DNA from: Collinsella sp.
GTDB lineage: Bacteria > Actinomycetota > Coriobacteriia > Coriobacteriales > Coriobacteriaceae
DNA length: 54,339 bases
Direction: 5' to 3'
NCBI GenBank assembly: GCA_019419525.1
Contig: DXZU01000014.1
Coordinates: 1 to 54,339, forward strand
Shown: positions 15,401 to 24,529 of the stretch, in pieces
Position numbering within the stretch: the stretch's first letter is position 1
Layout: each line of letters opens with the position of its first letter
The notes under the pieces: generated by a model
Told to the model about the DNA's origin: nothing
The model's input: the letters and a program-made list of their open reading frames with translations, nothing else
Databases searched by the model: none
Position numbers and translations under genes: made by a program

Positions 15401-18148
15401 CTATTTGGCGTCGGCCCAGGTTATGCCGGTGCTGGCTTCGGCGATGAGGGGTACGCGTAGGTCTACTACGTGCTCCATGACGTCGCGGACCATGGCGGTG
15501 AGGCGCTCGACTTCGTCGACGGGGCACTCAAAGTCCAGTTCGTCGTGTACCTGCAGGATCATGTGGGCGGCAAAGCCTTCTTCTTCCAGGCGACGGCTTA
15601 CGCGGGCCATGGCGATCTTGATGATGTCTGCTGCGGTGCCCTGCATGGGATGGTTCATGGCCGTGCGCTCGCCAAAGCCGCGGAGTTGCGGGTTTTTGGC
15701 CTTGAGCTCGGGAATATGGCGTCTGCGGCCATACATGGTCTCGGCGTAGCCCGTCTGCTTGGCGCGCGCCACCACGTTGTCGAGGAACGTACGCACGCCC
15801 GGGTAGGCCTCGTAGTAGCGGTCGATCATGTCGCGCGCCTCGGCCATCGAGATATGCAGCGACTGCGACAGGCCGTAGGCCTGCTGGCCATACACGATGC
15901 CAAAGTTCACGGCCTTGGCGCGACTGCGCAGGTCGGGCGTTACCTCGGACACCGGCACACCAAACACGCGCGCCGCCGTCTCGGCATGGAAGTCCTCGCC
16001 CTCGTTAAAGGCGCGCACCAAGTGCTCGTCACCCGAGAGATGTGCCAGCAGACGCAGCTCGATCTGCGAGTAGTCCACCGCCAAAAAGACGCTTCCCTCG
16101 CCTGCCGAAAACGCCGTCTTGACGGTACGCCCCAGCTCCGAGCGCGTCGGAATGTTTTGCAGATTAGGGTCGCTCGAAGACAGACGCCCCGTCGCGGTGA
16201 TGGTCTGGTTGTACGTGGTGTGCACACGACCGTCACCGCGGCGCAGCGGGCCCAACGTGTCCAGATAGGTTGACTTGATCTTGGACTTCTCGCGCCAGTC
16301 TAAGATCAAACGAACAATCTCGTGGTCACGGGCAAGATCACTCAGTACCTTGGCATTGGTCGAATAGTAACCGCGCTTGGTCTTTTTGAGACCCTTGGTC
16401 GGAAGGCCCATCACATCAAAGAGCACATGCGAAAGTTGCATGGGGCTGCCGATGTTAAAGGTCTCGTCACCGGCAAGGTCGCGAATGCTTCGTTCGACCT
16501 CGGTGATCTGGGTCGCCAGACCCTCGGACAGACTGTGCAGGCGGTCGGGGTCCACGAGCATGCCCGCGCGCTCCATCTTGGCAAGTACCGGAACGAGCGG
16601 CATCTCGATGCCATCGAACACGTTGGCGGCGTTCTCACGGGCCATGCACTCGCGCAACGGCGCCACGAGCGCCAGCGTCAGAGCCGCAGTACGAGCGGCA
16701 GGCGCCGGAGCGTCCTCACCAGCACCCTCTGCACCGCGCGCCGCAGGCAACGCCATCTGCAGATAGGTATCGGCCAGATATGCCTCATCGAACTCGGAGC
16801 GATCGGAATCCAGCAGATAGGCAGCGACCACGGTATCGAAGATACGCGTGGAATCGGCAGCGAGCGGATCCATGAGCTCGGGCTCAGAAGAATCGATGGG
16901 CGAAAGCTCGTGCAGCAGCGCTTTCGTATCCGGGCTCGCCACGCGGCCCTCCATAAACAGGCGCGCAAGCACGCCGGCGATCACACCGTGAGCGAAGTTG
17001 AAGCCCTCAACCTCAGCCGCCGCACAGCTGTCGCCCTCCTCGAGCGCGAACAGGCCCTTGGACGTCGCCAACCACAGCGTGCGCGTCAGCCCAAAGAGCG
17101 CGCCCTCTTCCTTGTCGTCGTCCACCACGGCGGCGACCCACTCGCCGGCATCAATCGCGCGGGAGACCTCAGCCGCAACGGCACCAAGCGCGTCGGCATC
17201 GCCGGCGGCTGCGCGAACCATAGCAGGTATCTCAAACACACTGGAGGCAGCAGCCCCGCCCTCGCCGCCGATCAGCGCCAAGAAACGGTTCTGCATGGCG
17301 GTGATACCAAGCGTACCCAGCGCCGCGGAAACCTCATCGGCAGAAAACGCCGGGAAGGACGTCGCCTCAAAATCGAGCTCAACGGGCGCATCGGTGCGGA
17401 TGGTCGCCACCTTACGGCTCAGCAGCGCGTCGTCGATGTGTGCACGCAGGTTTTCACCCATCTTGCCCTTGACCTCGTCGGCATGCGCGATGACCTCGTC
17501 CAAGCTGCCGTACTGTGCGATGAGCGCACTCGCCTTTTTGGGACCGATGCCCGGCACGCCGGGGATGTTGTCGGACGCGTCGCCCTTCAGACCATAAAAG
17601 TCGGGCACGAGCGCCGGCGTAATGCCGTGATACAAGTCATCCACGCTCTCGGGCGTCATAATCGCAACGTCGGACAGGCCCTTACGGGTCGAGACCACGT
17701 TGACGTGCTCGGTAACAAGCTGATACATGTCGCGATCACCGGTCACCAGCAGCATGTCACAGCCGGCCTGCTCGCCCAGGCGCGCCATAGTACCCAGGAT
17801 ATCGTCGCCTTCCCAGCCCTCGGACTGCAGAATCGGCACGTTGAGCGCGGTGAGCAGCTCCTTAATCATAGGGAACTGCGCATGCAGATCGGGGTCCATG
17901 GGCGGGCGTTGCGCCTTATACTGCGGCAGCATCTCCATGCGCACGCGCGGCTTACCCTTGTCAAACGCCACGACCACACCGTCGGGGTTAAAGGCATCGA
18001 TCATCTTAAGAAACATGTTCAGAAAGCCAAAGATCGCGTTGGTGGGGCGACCGTCCGGCGCGTTCATGGTCGGCGGCACGGCGTGAAAGGCGCGGTGCAT
18101 GAGCGAGTTGCCGTCGATAACGGCAAAAGTGCGGCGCTTGTCAGACAT
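15401..18148 (-). CDS. polA: DNA polymerase I
   Basis: A 915-residue family A polymerase for Okazaki fragment maturation and repair. The N-terminal ~300 residues form the 5' nuclease (VIDGNSLMHRAFHA, GDRDMYQLV, GDASDNIPGVPGIGPKKA). The polymerase domain has motif A DYSQIELRLLAHLS, motif B around RSRAKAVNFGIVYG, and motif C LQVHDELDFE. The central 3'-5' exonuclease region lacks the DxE metal-binding motif: the corresponding segment reads EWVAAVVDDDKEEGA, so proofreading is probably lost. ATG at 18148 follows GAGGT. It is divergent from the aminopeptidase gene. Confidence 0.95.
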   Translation of the reverse strand: MSDKRRTFAVIDGNSLMHRAFHAVPPTMNAPDGRPTNAIFGFLNMFLKMIDAFNPDGVVVAFDKGKPRVRMEMLPQYKAQRPPMDPDLHAQFPMIKELLTALNVPILQSEGWEGDDILGTMARLGEQAGCDMLLVTGDRDMYQLVTEHVNVVSTRKGLSDVAIMTPESVDDLYHGITPALVPDFYGLKGDASDNIPGVPGIGPKKASALIAQYGSLDEVIAHADEVKGKMGENLRAHIDDALLSRKVATIRTDAPVELDFEATSFPAFSADEVSAALGTLGITAMQNRFLALIGGEGGAAASSVFEIPAMVRAAAGDADALGAVAAEVSRAIDAGEWVAAVVDDDKEEGALFGLTRTLWLATSKGLFALEEGDSCAAAEVEGFNFAHGVIAGVLARLFMEGRVASPDTKALLHELSPIDSSEPELMDPLAADSTRIFDTVVAAYLLDSDRSEFDEAYLADTYLQMALPAARGAEGAGEDAPAPAARTAALTLALVAPLRECMARENAANVFDGIEMPLVPVLAKMERAGMLVDPDRLHSLSEGLATQITEVERSIRDLAGDETFNIGSPMQLSHVLFDVMGLPTKGLKKTKRGYYSTNAKVLSDLARDHEIVRLILDWREKSKIKSTYLDTLGPLRRGDGRVHTTYNQTITATGRLSSSDPNLQNIPTRSELGRTVKTAFSAGEGSVFLAVDYSQIELRLLAHLSGDEHLVRAFNEGEDFHAETAARVFGVPVSEVTPDLRSRAKAVNFGIVYGQQAYGLSQSLHISMAEARDMIDRYYEAYPGVRTFLDNVVARAKQTGYAETMYGRRRHIPELKAKNPQLRGFGERTAMNHPMQGTAADIIKIAMARVSRRLEEEGFAAHMILQVHDELDFECPVDEVERLTAMVRDVMEHVVDLRVPLIAEASTGITWADAK

Positions 18149-18314
18149 ATTAAATACCTCGCTTTGGGCTGGGCACGGTTTGCTCACTCCAGTTTACACG
18201 CTCCCCGCCCCGCGGCCACCTCACATAAAGCTCCCCCGCCACCGTGAGCCCGCGCGTGATACGATGGCTCACGGTACATCAACCAGCACGATCGATCCGA
18301 AAGGAGCCTGCGTC

Positions 18315-19712
18315 ATGGAGCGTCCCTGCGCATGGAATAAGTACACGCCACAGCAAGTCGAGGAGCTCGAGGAGCTTTGCCGCGGCTATAAGCAGTTTTT
18401 GAGCGAGAACAAGACCGAGCGCCTGTGCGTCAAGACCGGCATCAAGATGGCCGAGGAGGCGGGATACGTCGACCTGGAGACCGTGATCGCCGAAGGCCGC
18501 GAGCTCAAGGCAGGCGACAAGGTGTACGCCGCCAATCACGGCAAGGACCTCATGCTCGTCAACCTGGGCAACGCCCCGCTCGAGCAGGGCTTTAACATCC
18601 TGGGCGCCCACGTGGACTCGCCGCGCCTAGACCTTAAGCAGAACCCCGCCTTCGAGGCCGGCGACATGGCCTACCTCGACACGCACTACTACGGTGGCGT
18701 CAAGAGCTACCACTGGGTGGCCTCCCCGCTCGCACTCGTGGGCGTCATCTGCAAAAAGGACGGTACCACCGTCGACATCAATATCGGCGACAAGGCGGAC
18801 GACCCGGTCTTTACCATCTCCGACCTGCTGATCCACCTCTCGAGCGAGCAGATGTCCAAGCCTGCCAAGGACGCCGTCGATGCCGAGATTCTCGACGTGA
18901 TCGTGGGCGGCCGCCCCGTCAAGTTCGATGAGGACGACAAGGACGCCCCCAAGGAGCCCGTCAAGCAGATGTTCCTGGATATCCTCAAGGAGCAGTACGA
19001 CGTCGAGGAGGAGGACTTCCTCTCCGCCGAGATCGAGGTCGTGCCCGCCGGCCCCGCCCGCGACATGGGCCTCGACCGCTCCATGATTCTGGGCTATGGC
19101 CATGACGACCGCGTCTGTGCCTACCCCTCCATGCTCGCCCAGATCAACGTCACCAACGTGGAGCGCACGAGCATCACGCTCATCGTCGATAAGGAGGAGA
19201 TCGGCTCCGTGGGTGCCACCGGTATGACGAGCCGCTTCTTCGAGAACACCGTCGCCGAGATCATGACGCTCGCCGGCGAGGATAGCCCGCTGGCCCTGCG
19301 CCGCGCGCTCGCCCGCAGCCGCATGCTCTCCTCCGACGTGTCCGCCGGTTTCGACCCGGGCTATGCCGGCAAGTTCGAGACGAAGAACGCCGCCTTTATG
19401 GGTCGTGGCCTGTGCTTTAACAAGTACACGGGCAGCCGCGGCAAGGGCGGTTCCAACGACGCCGATGCCGAGTACGTGGCCCTCGTCCGCGACATCATGG
19501 ACGAGGCCGGCGTGGACTTCCAGACCTGTGAGCTCGGTCGCGTCAACGCGGGCGGTGGCGGCACCATCGCCTACATCATGGCCAAGTATGGCATGAACGT
19601 CATCGACTCCGGCGTTGCCGTCCTGTCCATGCACGCCCTGTGGGAGGTCGCCAACAAGGCCGATATCTACGAGGCCTACCGCGGCTACAAAGCCTTCATC
19701 GAGCGAGCCTAA
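18315..19712 (+). CDS. M18 family zinc aminopeptidase
   Basis: A 465-residue cytoplasmic metallo-aminopeptidase of peptidase family M18 (aspartyl aminopeptidase type), removing N-terminal residues from peptides. GAHVDSPRLDLK near residue 97 supplies the first zinc His and bridging Asp; VDKEEIGSVGATG near residue 292 holds the catalytic Glu pair; SGVAVLSMHALWE near residue 434 carries the last His. ATG at 18315 follows AAGGAG by eight bases; the longer upstream frame runs into the polA 5' end and is not supported. Its terminator separates it from yaaA. Confidence 0.92.
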   Translation: MERPCAWNKYTPQQVEELEELCRGYKQFLSENKTERLCVKTGIKMAEEAGYVDLETVIAEGRELKAGDKVYAANHGKDLMLVNLGNAPLEQGFNILGAHVDSPRLDLKQNPAFEAGDMAYLDTHYYGGVKSYHWVASPLALVGVICKKDGTTVDINIGDKADDPVFTISDLLIHLSSEQMSKPAKDAVDAEILDVIVGGRPVKFDEDDKDAPKEPVKQMFLDILKEQYDVEEEDFLSAEIEVVPAGPARDMGLDRSMILGYGHDDRVCAYPSMLAQINVTNVERTSITLIVDKEEIGSVGATGMTSRFFENTVAEIMTLAGEDSPLALRRALARSRMLSSDVSAGFDPGYAGKFETKNAAFMGRGLCFNKYTGSRGKGGSNDADAEYVALVRDIMDEAGVDFQTCELGRVNAGGGGTIAYIMAKYGMNVIDSGVAVLSMHALWEVANKADIYEAYRGYKAFIERA

Positions 19713-19726
19713 TCCACCCTTCATCA

Positions 19727-19797
19727 GTTGCGGTGAATTACGGACTAAACTGGCCCATAAACGGCCAAAACAGACCGTATTCCACCGCAACTTTTTT
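19727..19797 (+). terminator. Long-stem terminator after the M18 gene
   Basis: GTTGCGGTG pairs with CACCGCAAC, extended by an imperfect stem (TACGG/CCGTA) and TGGCC/GGCCA, and followed by TTTTTT at 19792-19797. Confidence 0.85.
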
Positions 19798-19812
19798 GGC
19801 AGAGGAGAGTCC

Positions 19813-20622
19813 ATGCTGCAGGTCATCATTTCGCCCGCCAAGCAGATGCGCGCGGCCCAAGATGCTTTTGAAGTCCTGGGCATCCCACCCTTTGTGCGCG
19901 AGACGGCTCGCCTCCACCGCGCACTGCTAGATATCGAGCGGAATGAAGGCAGCGGCGGCCTGCAGGCGCTGTGGAACGTGAGTGACAAACTGCTGGGACC
20001 TTGCCTCAACACACTGCATGAGTTCGGGCCCATCCTGAAAAGCGGCGATCTCGACAATCCCGCACTCGCCCGTCACCTCTCCCCTGCCGTCATGTCCTAT
20101 CACGGCATTCAATACCAGAGCATGGCACCCGAGGTGATGGATTCCACGCAGCTCGCATGGCTGCAAGACCATCTGTGGATCCTCTCCGGCCTCTACGGGT
20201 GCGTTCGTCCCTTTCATGCCGTCGAACCGTATCGGCTGGAGATGGGCGCGAAGCTCGCCGTTGACGATGCCCGAGACCTCTACGCGTTTTGGAGCGACAA
20301 GCTCGCACGGGCCATCGCTCCGGCGGGCTCTAACACCACGATCGTCAACCTTGCCAGTGTGGAGTACGCCAAGGCCGTTCTACCCCATCTCGCAGGCGAC
20401 GCCACAACCGTCACTTGTCTCTTTGGCGAAGGTGTCCGCAACGGCAAGCCCATCCAGCGCTCGACAGCCAGCAAAAAGGCGCGCGGCTCCATGGTGCGCT
20501 GGATGGCAGAAAACAAGCTCGAGGATGTAAGCGGGCTCACCGCGTTCGACGTTGGTTATCGTCACTTTCCCGAGCTTTCAAATAAAAACACTCTGGTCTT
20601 CCTGAACGAACAGGCCCTGTAG
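19813..20622 (+). CDS. yaaA: Peroxide stress protein YaaA
   Basis: A 269-residue member of the YaaA (UPF0246/DUF328) family, which in E. coli lowers free iron under hydrogen peroxide stress and binds DNA. The opening MLQVIISPAKQM, LSGLYGCVRPFHAVEPYRLE near residue 124 and the C-terminal FDVGYRHFPELS are family features; length is standard. GAGGAG lies six bases before the ATG. It follows the aminopeptidase terminator and converges on a membrane protein gene. No promoter was identified with confidence. Confidence 0.9.
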   Translation: MLQVIISPAKQMRAAQDAFEVLGIPPFVRETARLHRALLDIERNEGSGGLQALWNVSDKLLGPCLNTLHEFGPILKSGDLDNPALARHLSPAVMSYHGIQYQSMAPEVMDSTQLAWLQDHLWILSGLYGCVRPFHAVEPYRLEMGAKLAVDDARDLYAFWSDKLARAIAPAGSNTTIVNLASVEYAKAVLPHLAGDATTVTCLFGEGVRNGKPIQRSTASKKARGSMVRWMAENKLEDVSGLTAFDVGYRHFPELSNKNTLVFLNEQAL

Positions 20623-20662
20623 GACCACCGCTACTTTTGAATGTGCTGCCTAGGCACGGCGT

Positions 20663-21178
20663 CTATTCCGCCAAGCCGTCGGCTTTGGCAATTTCATTTG
20701 TCGAGCCGTCCTGATAGGTAATCTTGACATGCTCCACCTCGGACACCTTGACGCCCGACGGGGGCTCCAGGCGCCATTCCGTCAGCGCGATATCCATTGT
20801 CGTGGGCACATCCCCTTGATCTTTGAGCTCGACCGACAGCGTCTTAAGCGACGCATCGAAGGTCACGCGCTCGATCTCTTCACCAGGAATGGATCCGCCA
20901 CTCAGCTGCAACTGCACAAACTCGTTGCGCGGATACCAATAGTCGCCCGGCGCGGCAACGGTATTGCCGCCCGCGACCTTCACTGTCATGATCGGCAGGG
21001 CATCGTCGGCCTCAAACTCCCAGGCAGCGCCGCCGCGACCGCCAAACGTCCAGATACAAAAGGCAATCACCAGCACGGCAAGCACCGCAAAACCAATCGC
21101 GACAAGGCCATGGTGCGCACGGCTTTCCTCGGCCGATACATCCCATTGCGTCTCTCGATATAGATGCTTGTCTTCCAT
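20663..21178 (-). CDS. Membrane-anchored protein of unknown function
   Basis: A 171-residue protein with about 25 polar N-terminal residues, one transmembrane helix (GLVAIGFAVLAVLVIAFCI, residues ~24-42) and an exported ~120-residue C-terminal domain rich in beta-type sequence (PIMTVKVAGGNTVAAPGDYW, TEWRLEPPSG). No family is recognised. ATG at 21178 follows GGGAGG; a longer frame overlaps thiC and its riboswitch and is not real. It is divergent from thiC. Confidence 0.75.
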   Translation of the reverse strand: MEDKHLYRETQWDVSAEESRAHHGLVAIGFAVLAVLVIAFCIWTFGGRGGAAWEFEADDALPIMTVKVAGGNTVAAPGDYWYPRNEFVQLQLSGGSIPGEEIERVTFDASLKTLSVELKDQGDVPTTMDIALTEWRLEPPSGVKVSEVEHVKITYQDGSTNEIAKADGLAE

Positions 21179-21228
21179 GTTCGCCTCCCCACAGGCACGC
21201 TCGTTGGCCCAATCGTACCCATTCAGGC

Positions 21229-21234
21229 TATACT
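21229..21234 (+). promoter_or_regulatory. Candidate -10 box of thiC
   Basis: TATACT lies 17 bases upstream of the TPP aptamer, at about the right place for a transcript that starts just before the riboswitch. The -35 (TTGGCC, 19 bases upstream) is weak. Confidence 0.4.
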
Positions 21235-21250
21235 TGAGCCCACCACATAA

Positions 21251-21345
21251 ACGGGGAGCTTGCAGGACAAGACGGCAGGCTGAGACTGGGCGCGCCCGCC
21301 CTGACCCGCAAACCTGATATGGGTAATGCCAACGAAGGGAGCCGT
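21251..21345 (+). ncRNA. TPP riboswitch (thi box)
   Basis: The thiamine pyrophosphate aptamer is recognised by GGGGAGC at the 5' side, the conserved CTGAGA, then TGACCCG, AACCTGATATGGGTAATGCC and the 3' AACGAAGGGA. Closing pairs ACGG (21251-21254) and CCGT (21342-21345) bracket it. The conserved 3' GAAGGGAG also serves as the Shine-Dalgarno of thiC (ATG at 21350), so ligand binding should hide the ribosome site directly: control of translation start rather than termination. Confidence 0.95.
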
Positions 21346-21349
21346 GCCA

Positions 21350-22684
21350 ATGAGCACACAGACCGAGCCCAAGCTCGTCACGCAAATCGACTTCGCCCGC
21401 GCCGGGCAGATCACACCGCAGATGAAGGAGGTCGCCGAGCGTGAGCATCGCGACCCCGAGTACATCCGCGAGCGCGTGGCCGACGGCCGCATCGCCATTC
21501 CCGCCAACATCGTGCACATCAAAAAGGGCATGCGCGCCTTTGGCGTCGGTGAGGGCCTGTCCACCAAGGTCAACGTGAACCTGGGTATCTCGGGCGACAA
21601 GGCCGATGCCGCCGAGGAATGGAAGAAGGTCAAGATCGCCGAGGACTTTGGCGCTGACGCCATCATGGACCTCTCCAACTCGGGCAAGACGCGCCAGTTC
21701 CGCCAGCAGCTCATCGACGAGACGCCGCTCATGGTAGGCACCGTCCCCATGTACGACGCCATCGGCTACATGGAAAAGCCGCTGGTCAAGCTGACCAAGG
21801 ACGACCTGTTCGAAGTCGTGCGCGCGCATGCCGAGGACGGCGTGGACTTTATGACCATTCACTGCGGCATCAACAAGTCGGTCACCAAGACCTTTAAGGA
21901 GACCGGCCGCCTGATGAACATCGTGAGCCGCGGCGGCTCACTGCTGTTTGGCTGGATGGAGGTCACCGGTAACGAGAACCCGTTCTATGAGTTCTACGAC
22001 GAGTTGCTCGAGATTTGCCACGAGTACGACGTGACGATTTCGCTCGGCGACTCCTGCCGCCCGGGCTGCCTCTACGACTCCAACGACGCCACCGAGACCG
22101 CTGAGATGATCGAGCTGGGCAAGCTGTGCAAGCGCGCTTGGGCCGCCGGCGTCCAGGTCATGGTCGAGGGCCCGGGTCACATGGCGCTCGACGAGATCGC
22201 CGCCAACATGAAACTGCAGAAGCGCCTGTGCCACAATGCTCCGTTCTATGTGCTCGGGCCGCTGGTGACCGATATCGGCGTGGGTTACGACCACATCACC
22301 GCTGCCATCGGCGGCGCCATCTCCGCCAGCTCCGGTGCCGACTTCCTGTGCTACGTGACACCGGCAGAGCACCTATGCCTGCCCAACGCCCAGGATGTGC
22401 TCGACGGCCTCATGGCCACCAAGATCGCCGCACACGCCGCCGACATCGCCAAAAAGGTGCCCCACGCCCGCGACATGGACGACAAGATGGGCCAGGCACG
22501 CCGCAAGCTCGACTGGGACGCCATGTGGAAGTGCGCGCTCGACCCGGTTACGGGCAAGAAGCGCTACGAGGAGTCCCCTGCCGCCACTGAGGGCACCTGC
22601 ACCATGTGCGGCAAGATGTGTGCTGTCCGCACCGTCAACAAGATCTTCGAGGGCACCACGATCGACCTCGGCATGGAGGACTAA
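21350..22684 (+). CDS. thiC: Phosphomethylpyrimidine synthase
   Basis: A 444-residue radical-SAM enzyme turning aminoimidazole ribotide into HMP phosphate, the pyrimidine half of thiamine. Visible are GVGEGLSTKVNVNLG, SNSGKTRQFR, the GDSCRPGCLYD loop, VMVEGPGHMALDEI, and the C-terminal 4Fe-4S motif CTMCGKMC near residue 427. It is the short form lacking the N-terminal extension of E. coli ThiC. ATG at 21350 follows AAGGGA inside the TPP riboswitch. thiD, the next pathway step, follows on the same strand after a small terminator. Confidence 0.97.
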   Translation: MSTQTEPKLVTQIDFARAGQITPQMKEVAEREHRDPEYIRERVADGRIAIPANIVHIKKGMRAFGVGEGLSTKVNVNLGISGDKADAAEEWKKVKIAEDFGADAIMDLSNSGKTRQFRQQLIDETPLMVGTVPMYDAIGYMEKPLVKLTKDDLFEVVRAHAEDGVDFMTIHCGINKSVTKTFKETGRLMNIVSRGGSLLFGWMEVTGNENPFYEFYDELLEICHEYDVTISLGDSCRPGCLYDSNDATETAEMIELGKLCKRAWAAGVQVMVEGPGHMALDEIAANMKLQKRLCHNAPFYVLGPLVTDIGVGYDHITAAIGGAISASSGADFLCYVTPAEHLCLPNAQDVLDGLMATKIAAHAADIAKKVPHARDMDDKMGQARRKLDWDAMWKCALDPVTGKKRYEESPAATEGTCTMCGKMCAVRTVNKIFEGTTIDLGMED

Positions 22685-22775
22685 CTCGTCACCGGAGCCA
22701 CAATCAGTAACATGGTGTTCGTCAATTGTTGACGTGTGAACATTTGCTTACATTTGCGTAAAGATTGCATCGCCC

Positions 22776-22816
22776 GCCCGGGTTCGACATAGAGTCGGCC
22801 CGGGCATCTTTATAAT
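22776..22816 (+). promoter_or_regulatory. thiC end hairpin and thiD -10 box
   Basis: GCCCGGG (22776-22782) pairs with CCCGGGC (22799-22805) followed by ATCTTT, a modest terminator for thiC. It is immediately followed by a perfect TATAAT (22811-22816), a likely -10 for thiD; no good -35 is seen. Confidence 0.5.
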
Positions 22817-22862
22817 GCTGGCTTAAAGACCCATTTGATTCCGACCGAACAAGGGAGCAAAC

Positions 22863-23693
22863 ATGGATCGCAGTAAGGTACCTGCCGTTCTATCCATCGC
22901 AGGATCCGATTCCAGCGGTGGCGCCGGCATTCAGGCCGACATCAAGACCATCACGGCGCACCGCCTGTATGCCGAGACGGCCATCACCGCCATCACCGCA
23001 CAAAACACGCTCGGTGTCACCGCCGTGCAGAATATCTCCCCTGATATCGTCGCTGCGCAGATCGACGCCGTATTTGACGATATCCGCCCCAGCGCCGTCA
23101 AGATCGGCATGGTTTCCTCTGCCGAGATTATCGAGGTTATCGCCGACCGCCTGAGCGCCTGGAACGCGACAAACGTGGTCGTCGACCCCGTCATGGTAGC
23201 CACCTCGGGCGCACGGCTGATTGCCGAAGATGCCGCCGAGGCGCTCACCCGCCGCCTGTTCCCACTAGCAACCGTCATCACGCCCAATATTCCCGAGGCC
23301 ATGGCCCTGCTTGACTACGAGGTCGACTCCGAGCGCACACAGCAAAATGCTGCCATGCTCCTCACCCGCCGCTTTGGTTGCGCATCCCTCGTTAAGGGTG
23401 GGCATCTTGTCAACGAGGCCAACGATGTATTGGCCGAACCCGCGCCACTCGATGACGAGGGCAACCATCTGGGCGATCCGCTCACCACGTGGTTCCGCCA
23501 CAAGCGCATCGAGACCGACAACACACACGGCACCGGCTGCACGCTTTCGTCCGCCATCGCCTGCGCGCTGGCCCAGGGCATGGATCTTGCCGATGCCGTC
23601 AATGCGGGCAAGGCATACCTGACAGGCGCTCTGGCCGCCGGCTTTGACATGGGCAAAGGCTCTGGCCCCGTCAACCACATGTGGCAGTACTAA
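22863..23693 (+). CDS. thiD: HMP/HMP-phosphate kinase
   Basis: A 276-residue ribokinase-family kinase that phosphorylates hydroxymethylpyrimidine and its monophosphate to HMP-PP for thiamine synthesis. The N-terminal SIAGSDSSGGAGIQADIKT, the VVDPVMVATSGA segment near residue 108 and the anion-hole motif THGTGCTLSSAIA near residue 222 are diagnostic. AAGGGAG lies before the ATG. It lies downstream of thiC; no thiE or thiM is in the window. Confidence 0.95.
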   Translation: MDRSKVPAVLSIAGSDSSGGAGIQADIKTITAHRLYAETAITAITAQNTLGVTAVQNISPDIVAAQIDAVFDDIRPSAVKIGMVSSAEIIEVIADRLSAWNATNVVVDPVMVATSGARLIAEDAAEALTRRLFPLATVITPNIPEAMALLDYEVDSERTQQNAAMLLTRRFGCASLVKGGHLVNEANDVLAEPAPLDDEGNHLGDPLTTWFRHKRIETDNTHGTGCTLSSAIACALAQGMDLADAVNAGKAYLTGALAAGFDMGKGSGPVNHMWQY

Positions 23694-23737
23694 ATAGCCA
23701 GTAACCTGCCAAAAAGAGACAGGCTACCTTGCACCAA

Positions 23738-23802
23738 AAACCGTCGCAACATTCGATGAAAATCGTGCAAACGCAAAAAATCATTAAATGTTGCGACGGT
23801 TT
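23738..23802. terminator. Long-arm hairpin between converging genes
   Basis: A perfect 16-bp inverted repeat (23738-23753 with 23787-23802) around a 33-base AT-rich loop lies between thiD and the pentapeptide gene. Neither flank has a long T-run beyond the TTT in the stem, but its place suggests a bidirectional terminator. Confidence 0.65.
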
Positions 23803-23838
23803 GATTTTAGATAGCGGTCGAGCAAAGGACCAGAGCGC

Positions 23839-24450
23839 CTATTCGTCGGCGAGTTGAATTCCCAACAAACCCGAGAGTGCCAGCGCCTGCTCGGCATTGA
23901 CCGTCAAGCCACGCAACTCATGGTAATCGCCCGAAACAACGGGCGCTGCAAATGTACAGCGCGACACATCAACGCCGGAAAGCGACGTCTTGAACACATC
24001 AACACGCGTCAGGTCACAGCCATCCAGGCGTATCTGACCCAGCTTGGCACCCTGAAACGCAGCCTCTCTCAGACGTGTATCGCATGCTGTCATAGGGCCA
24101 ATGCGTCCCTCCGAAAGGTTCGCATAGCTCAAATCGCACGATCCAAACGACACGCTCGACAGGCGCGCCTCGAGCAAGTTGAGTCCCGGTGCCGAGCAGT
24201 CAACGAAGTCACAGCGGCTGAGCCAGCAGCCTTCCATGTTGCAGCGGATAAAGCGGCAACCGCGAAACACCACGTCGCGAAACGTCGAGCCGCTCCAGTC
24301 AACGCTATCGAACTCGCAAGATCGGAACACAACGCCATCGAAGGTCGCGCCGTTCGCCACGTCGTAGGCAAGATCCAAATCCTCAAAAGCGGTATTGGAG
24401 ACGAGCTCATCGCCCTCGGCAAAGAGGTCGATGAGCTCGTCCATGCCCAT
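23839..24450 (-). CDS. Pentapeptide-repeat protein
   Basis: A 203-residue protein built of pentapeptide (A(D/N)LXX-like) repeats, with FXX-spaced pentads such as TFDGVVFRSCEF, TFRDVVFRGCRF, DLSYANLSEG and AAFQGAKLGQIRL from about residue 30 to 165, expected to form a right-handed quadrilateral beta helix. Function is unknown; some relatives mimic DNA and protect gyrase, but nothing here proves that. The start is uncertain: ATG at 24450 or 24444, neither with a good ribosome site. It follows the SGNH hydrolase gene and a short hairpin. Confidence 0.8.
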   Translation of the reverse strand: MGMDELIDLFAEGDELVSNTAFEDLDLAYDVANGATFDGVVFRSCEFDSVDWSGSTFRDVVFRGCRFIRCNMEGCWLSRCDFVDCSAPGLNLLEARLSSVSFGSCDLSYANLSEGRIGPMTACDTRLREAAFQGAKLGQIRLDGCDLTRVDVFKTSLSGVDVSRCTFAAPVVSGDYHELRGLTVNAEQALALSGLLGIQLADE

Positions 24451-24484
24451 ATGGCAGCCAATCCGTTCGTTTACCCGGGCAAAA

Positions 24485-24517
24485 CCACCACAAAGGTGCC
24501 TGTCCCCTTTGCGGTGG
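24485..24517. repeat. Hairpin with GGGGACAGGCACC core
   Basis: CCACCACAAAGG pairs with CCTTTGCGGTGG (one mismatch) around a nine-base loop; on the minus strand the centre reads GGGGACAGGCACCTTTG. It sits between the SGNH and pentapeptide genes. It resembles a small dispersed palindromic element; only one copy is in this window. Confidence 0.5.
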
Positions 24518-24529
24518 CTTGGGGTCGCG

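Noticed and set aside
21179..21862. N-terminal extension of the membrane protein gene
   Set aside because: It would run antisense through the TPP riboswitch and thiC; a good GGGAGG site supports the start at 21178.
22776..22816. tRNA-like GGTTCGA stretch
   Set aside because: No cloverleaf can be drawn; it is the loop of the thiC terminator hairpin.
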